Below, in pieces: positions 61,839 to 64,000 of a DNA stretch of 64,000 nucleotides (its first letter is position 1; each line of letters begins with the position of its first letter). The DNA comes from Isoetes taiwanensis (Eukaryota; Streptophyta; Lycopodiopsida; Isoetales; Isoetaceae), in the NCBI GenBank assembly GCA_021234155.1, contig JAJEKV010000020.1, forward strand, positions 2,157,275 to 2,221,274, given 5' to 3'. The position numbers were made by a program, and so were the translations under genes. The notes beneath the pieces were generated by a model. The model was not told where the DNA came from. It ran no database searches and was given only the letters and a program-made list of their open reading frames with translations.

Positions 61839-62689
61839 TCACCTAAGCTTGTGCAGCGCAGCACCTTTCAGTATCTTCATATCCCATTCAAGTTTATTCC
61901 CATTATAAGTAAACTCAAGAACATCTCCAAGGCTTAATCCAAACAGCTTCTTAAAACCATTCCAGCCATCTCCTAGGCAGTTTCTGCTCCTCTTTGCTGC
62001 CAACGAGCATTTTTTATTTTCAGGTCCAGTGATTACCACGGTGTATCCCCTAGGAGGACTGCGCCATTTGTTCTCATTCTCCAGTACCTAGACAAACGGA
62101 CAACAGAATAGTTAACAAATCTTGTATTAATTTAATTCTGAAAGATAAAATTATATGTATACCAGGCCTCTATTAATGTTCGCTCTGAGTAGAGTGACAC
62201 GAAATGGTTTACTTGATGGGGGATCATCCTCGCCAGAGGAATCCTCATCTGATGAATCAAGCTCGTTGTATACTGGAGGATCACGGGTATTATGCCGTTT
62301 TTTATGTGGCGGATTGTTGCTTGAATTTCCAAGCTGCCAGTTGCCAATAGGCTTTACACGATAATTACCATCACATATATTAGCTGTTAGGCGAGTTCCA
62401 TGGTCCGATATACTGCATAAGAGTGCAGTTCCTTCCACCATATTATTTCCTTGCAAAAAGGATTCCCAGCCCTCTGTGAAAAAAGTTCGCCCACCCACGG
62501 ATGCTATAAAAATCGAGTACTCCTTTCGGTTAGGACCAATGCCAACAATATACTGATCTTTGGCGAGCATGACTCCATCAGCTTCCTGTAAAATCCAGAT
62601 CATGTTAGTAACATCTAAAATACAGCAAATCAACAATGGCTTACCAGTAGCTGACCGAACTTCACGTCTACTAAAAATACTGTCGCCAT
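61839..62689 (-). CDS. B3-domain protein, REM-like, 3 exons
   Basis: Plant-specific DNA-binding family. Exons on the minus strand: 62689-62645, 62585-62163, 62087-61839; GT-AG introns, all phase 0, 238 residues. The first B3-like unit (about residues 5-80) has GGRTFFTEGWESFLQGNNMV and a GTALLCSI strand where GDxLxF is usual. A linker with an acidic run (SSDEDSSGEDD) and basic KKRHN follows. The second unit (about 150-238) has PFRVTLLRANI, GWNGFKKLFGLSLGDVLEF, the standard B3 core. Two B3 units with an acidic linker fit REM-type factors. The protein is shorter than most, and the first unit lacks the usual first strand, so an upstream exon may exist. Nuclear location and DNA binding are inferred from the family. 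Confidence 0.8.
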
Positions 62690-64000
62690 TGATAAGGATT
62701 GGAAGCTAATGCGGATTCAAAGTATAGAAGAATGGCTCCGACCGGGAAACTTCATGGACAAGTAATGCATATACAATAAGATATCATCTATTTATGATAC
62801 GACTACCTTAATTATAACATACGTATGGCCTATGGAATAGGACTACAGGATATCATGTCAAATCTATGGTAGGTCGGAATATACCTTTAGTATATTCCCT
62901 AGTCATTTCATATTGTTCTTCCAATACAATTGATAATTGGCACCATGATCACAACCAATTCCTCATGTCCATTCTTTAAGATAAGGTTTTCTTTATAAAT
63001 ACTCTCAGTTGGCAGGAGGGTCCCTTTGCTAGCAAAGGGATCCTCCAATCCTTTTTGCTAGAATATGGGACCTTATCTGCCTTCCGGTAGGAGGCAGGGA
63101 TATATATATAAAATCTTACTACTCTACTCTACTCACTAGCCTTAGATCCCTTTTGCTCTTAATTCTTAGTCTGGAATCTAAGTGTTCTTATTACAACCCA
63201 AGTTTTAATATTTGTCTATTGACATGTTGCATAAACCTTTAAGGGCAATAACCTCAAGGGTTGATGGTACCTAATTTAATAATAAGTTGATCCATATATA
63301 TGTGCTCATATAACTATCCAAATGTTAATAGTGGTCTATGGACATGTTACATAAATTTTTGAAAGCAATAACCTTAGGTATTGGTGGCACATAAACTATG
63401 AATAAATGGTTTTTATTTACTCAAGGAGATCAAAACAATGACTTACTCTATGGATTATATTTAACATTTTCTAAGGTTTAATAAACATGAAAAATATCTA
63501 CATTAAAGGATGAATGCACCAGAAGCATCATTGACTAAACCAAATTCAAGTCTTTCTTTTCTTAATCCTAGTATGGGAAGATAGGACCACAATACACTTG
63601 ATGGGAACCCATACAAAAAAAACCATTGGGCTTATAATTCATAAAATTGATACATGGAATATTCATGTATCCACGTTATAAGCTCGAACTCTATGGTATG
63701 AACCCTAATCCGACGGAGTGGCTTAACCCTAAAGATATGGCGTATGAACCGATTACATGGCATTTTTCGATCTATTTACAAATGGTTATATGTGTAATGT
63801 AATCATTTCGTTATAAAGGATGAGCTATCTTTGGCCGGATCATCACCACAAACGATATTGTACTAATCAAGGCCTAGATTTGATCGTAGCATCTTGTAAG
63901 ATGAAAATTAAGGCCTAATACATCGACTAATGGGCTGATTAAGGCATCTAACGGTTATACCAGCTATATAAGGATCTAATGCTTATCTACCGCTTGGAGT
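62690..64000. other. Upstream region of the B3 gene; repeats only
   Basis: A 32-bp palindrome-like hairpin (GGTCCCTTTGCTAGCAAAGGG core) lies at 63017-63048, a TATATATATA stretch at 63102-63111 followed by CTACT repeats, and a diverged tandem pair at about 63201-63294 and 63318-63408 (shared GACATGTT(G/A)CATAAA and GCAATAACCT). It could include an LTR-like relic. No gene seen. Confidence 0.45.

Overview
This is a nuclear window from a land plant. Coding sequence is broken by GT-AG introns. Recognisable genes match plant families: an RNase P/MRP subunit with plant telo-box promoter motifs, an RPA70 relative, a plant-type DEAD-box-derived protein of the RH33/RH48 group, a B3-domain protein and a methionine synthase fragment. 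Most of the rest is mobile-element debris: Copia, LINE, Helitron, TIR/MITE elements, a tyrosine recombinase and an unusual reverse transcriptase. The lineage cannot be fixed by eye. The transposon mix would suit a repeat-rich plant, perhaps a non-seed plant, but that is a guess.

Layout. 0-3.8 kb: RPP30 on the minus strand (5 exons), with Copia debris in its 2.2-kb third intron and two telo-boxes just upstream. 3.9-8.8 kb: a hairpin element and AT-rich repeats, with little coding signal. 8.8-11.2 kb: an RPA1-like gene on the plus strand, interrupted by a poly-T-headed insertion. 11.2-19.3 kb: duplicated intergenic blocks and a diverged AT-rich repeat field. 19.3-22.4 kb: a decayed Helitron (Rep plus PIF1 helicase). 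22.8-24.1 kb: a decayed, intron-bearing Crypton-like tyrosine recombinase. 25.1-26.3 kb: a TTA-flanked TIR element carrying one exon of a flavin monooxygenase. 26.8-32.3 kb: a ten-exon helicase-family gene with an intact frame but altered catalytic motifs. 32.7-34.3 kb: nested hairpins and a Copia fragment. 34.3-41.9 kb: an L1-type LINE on the minus strand with an internal 1.8-kb tandem duplication. 41.9-44.1 kb: a broken transposon-like gene. 44.4-47.1 kb: a second LINE, on the plus strand. 47-54.6 kb: mostly unassigned, with short tandem duplications, a GATA microsatellite and a possible unrecognised minus-strand gene. 54.6-55.7 kb: telomere-like repeats and a methionine synthase pseudogene. 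56.6-57.0 kb: a near-perfect 115-bp inverted repeat. 57.4-61.5 kb: a large two-exon reverse transcriptase gene split by a 293-bp MITE. 61.8-62.7 kb: a compact three-exon B3 gene.

The genes do not form a pathway; this is a plant locus where host genes are scattered among elements. The two most notable items are the helicase-family protein whose ATPase motifs are all changed while the frame is perfectly kept, and the intron-containing reverse transcriptase with an intact catalytic triad. All exon models were joined by hand from splice signals and homology remembered for the families; no search or alignment was run.
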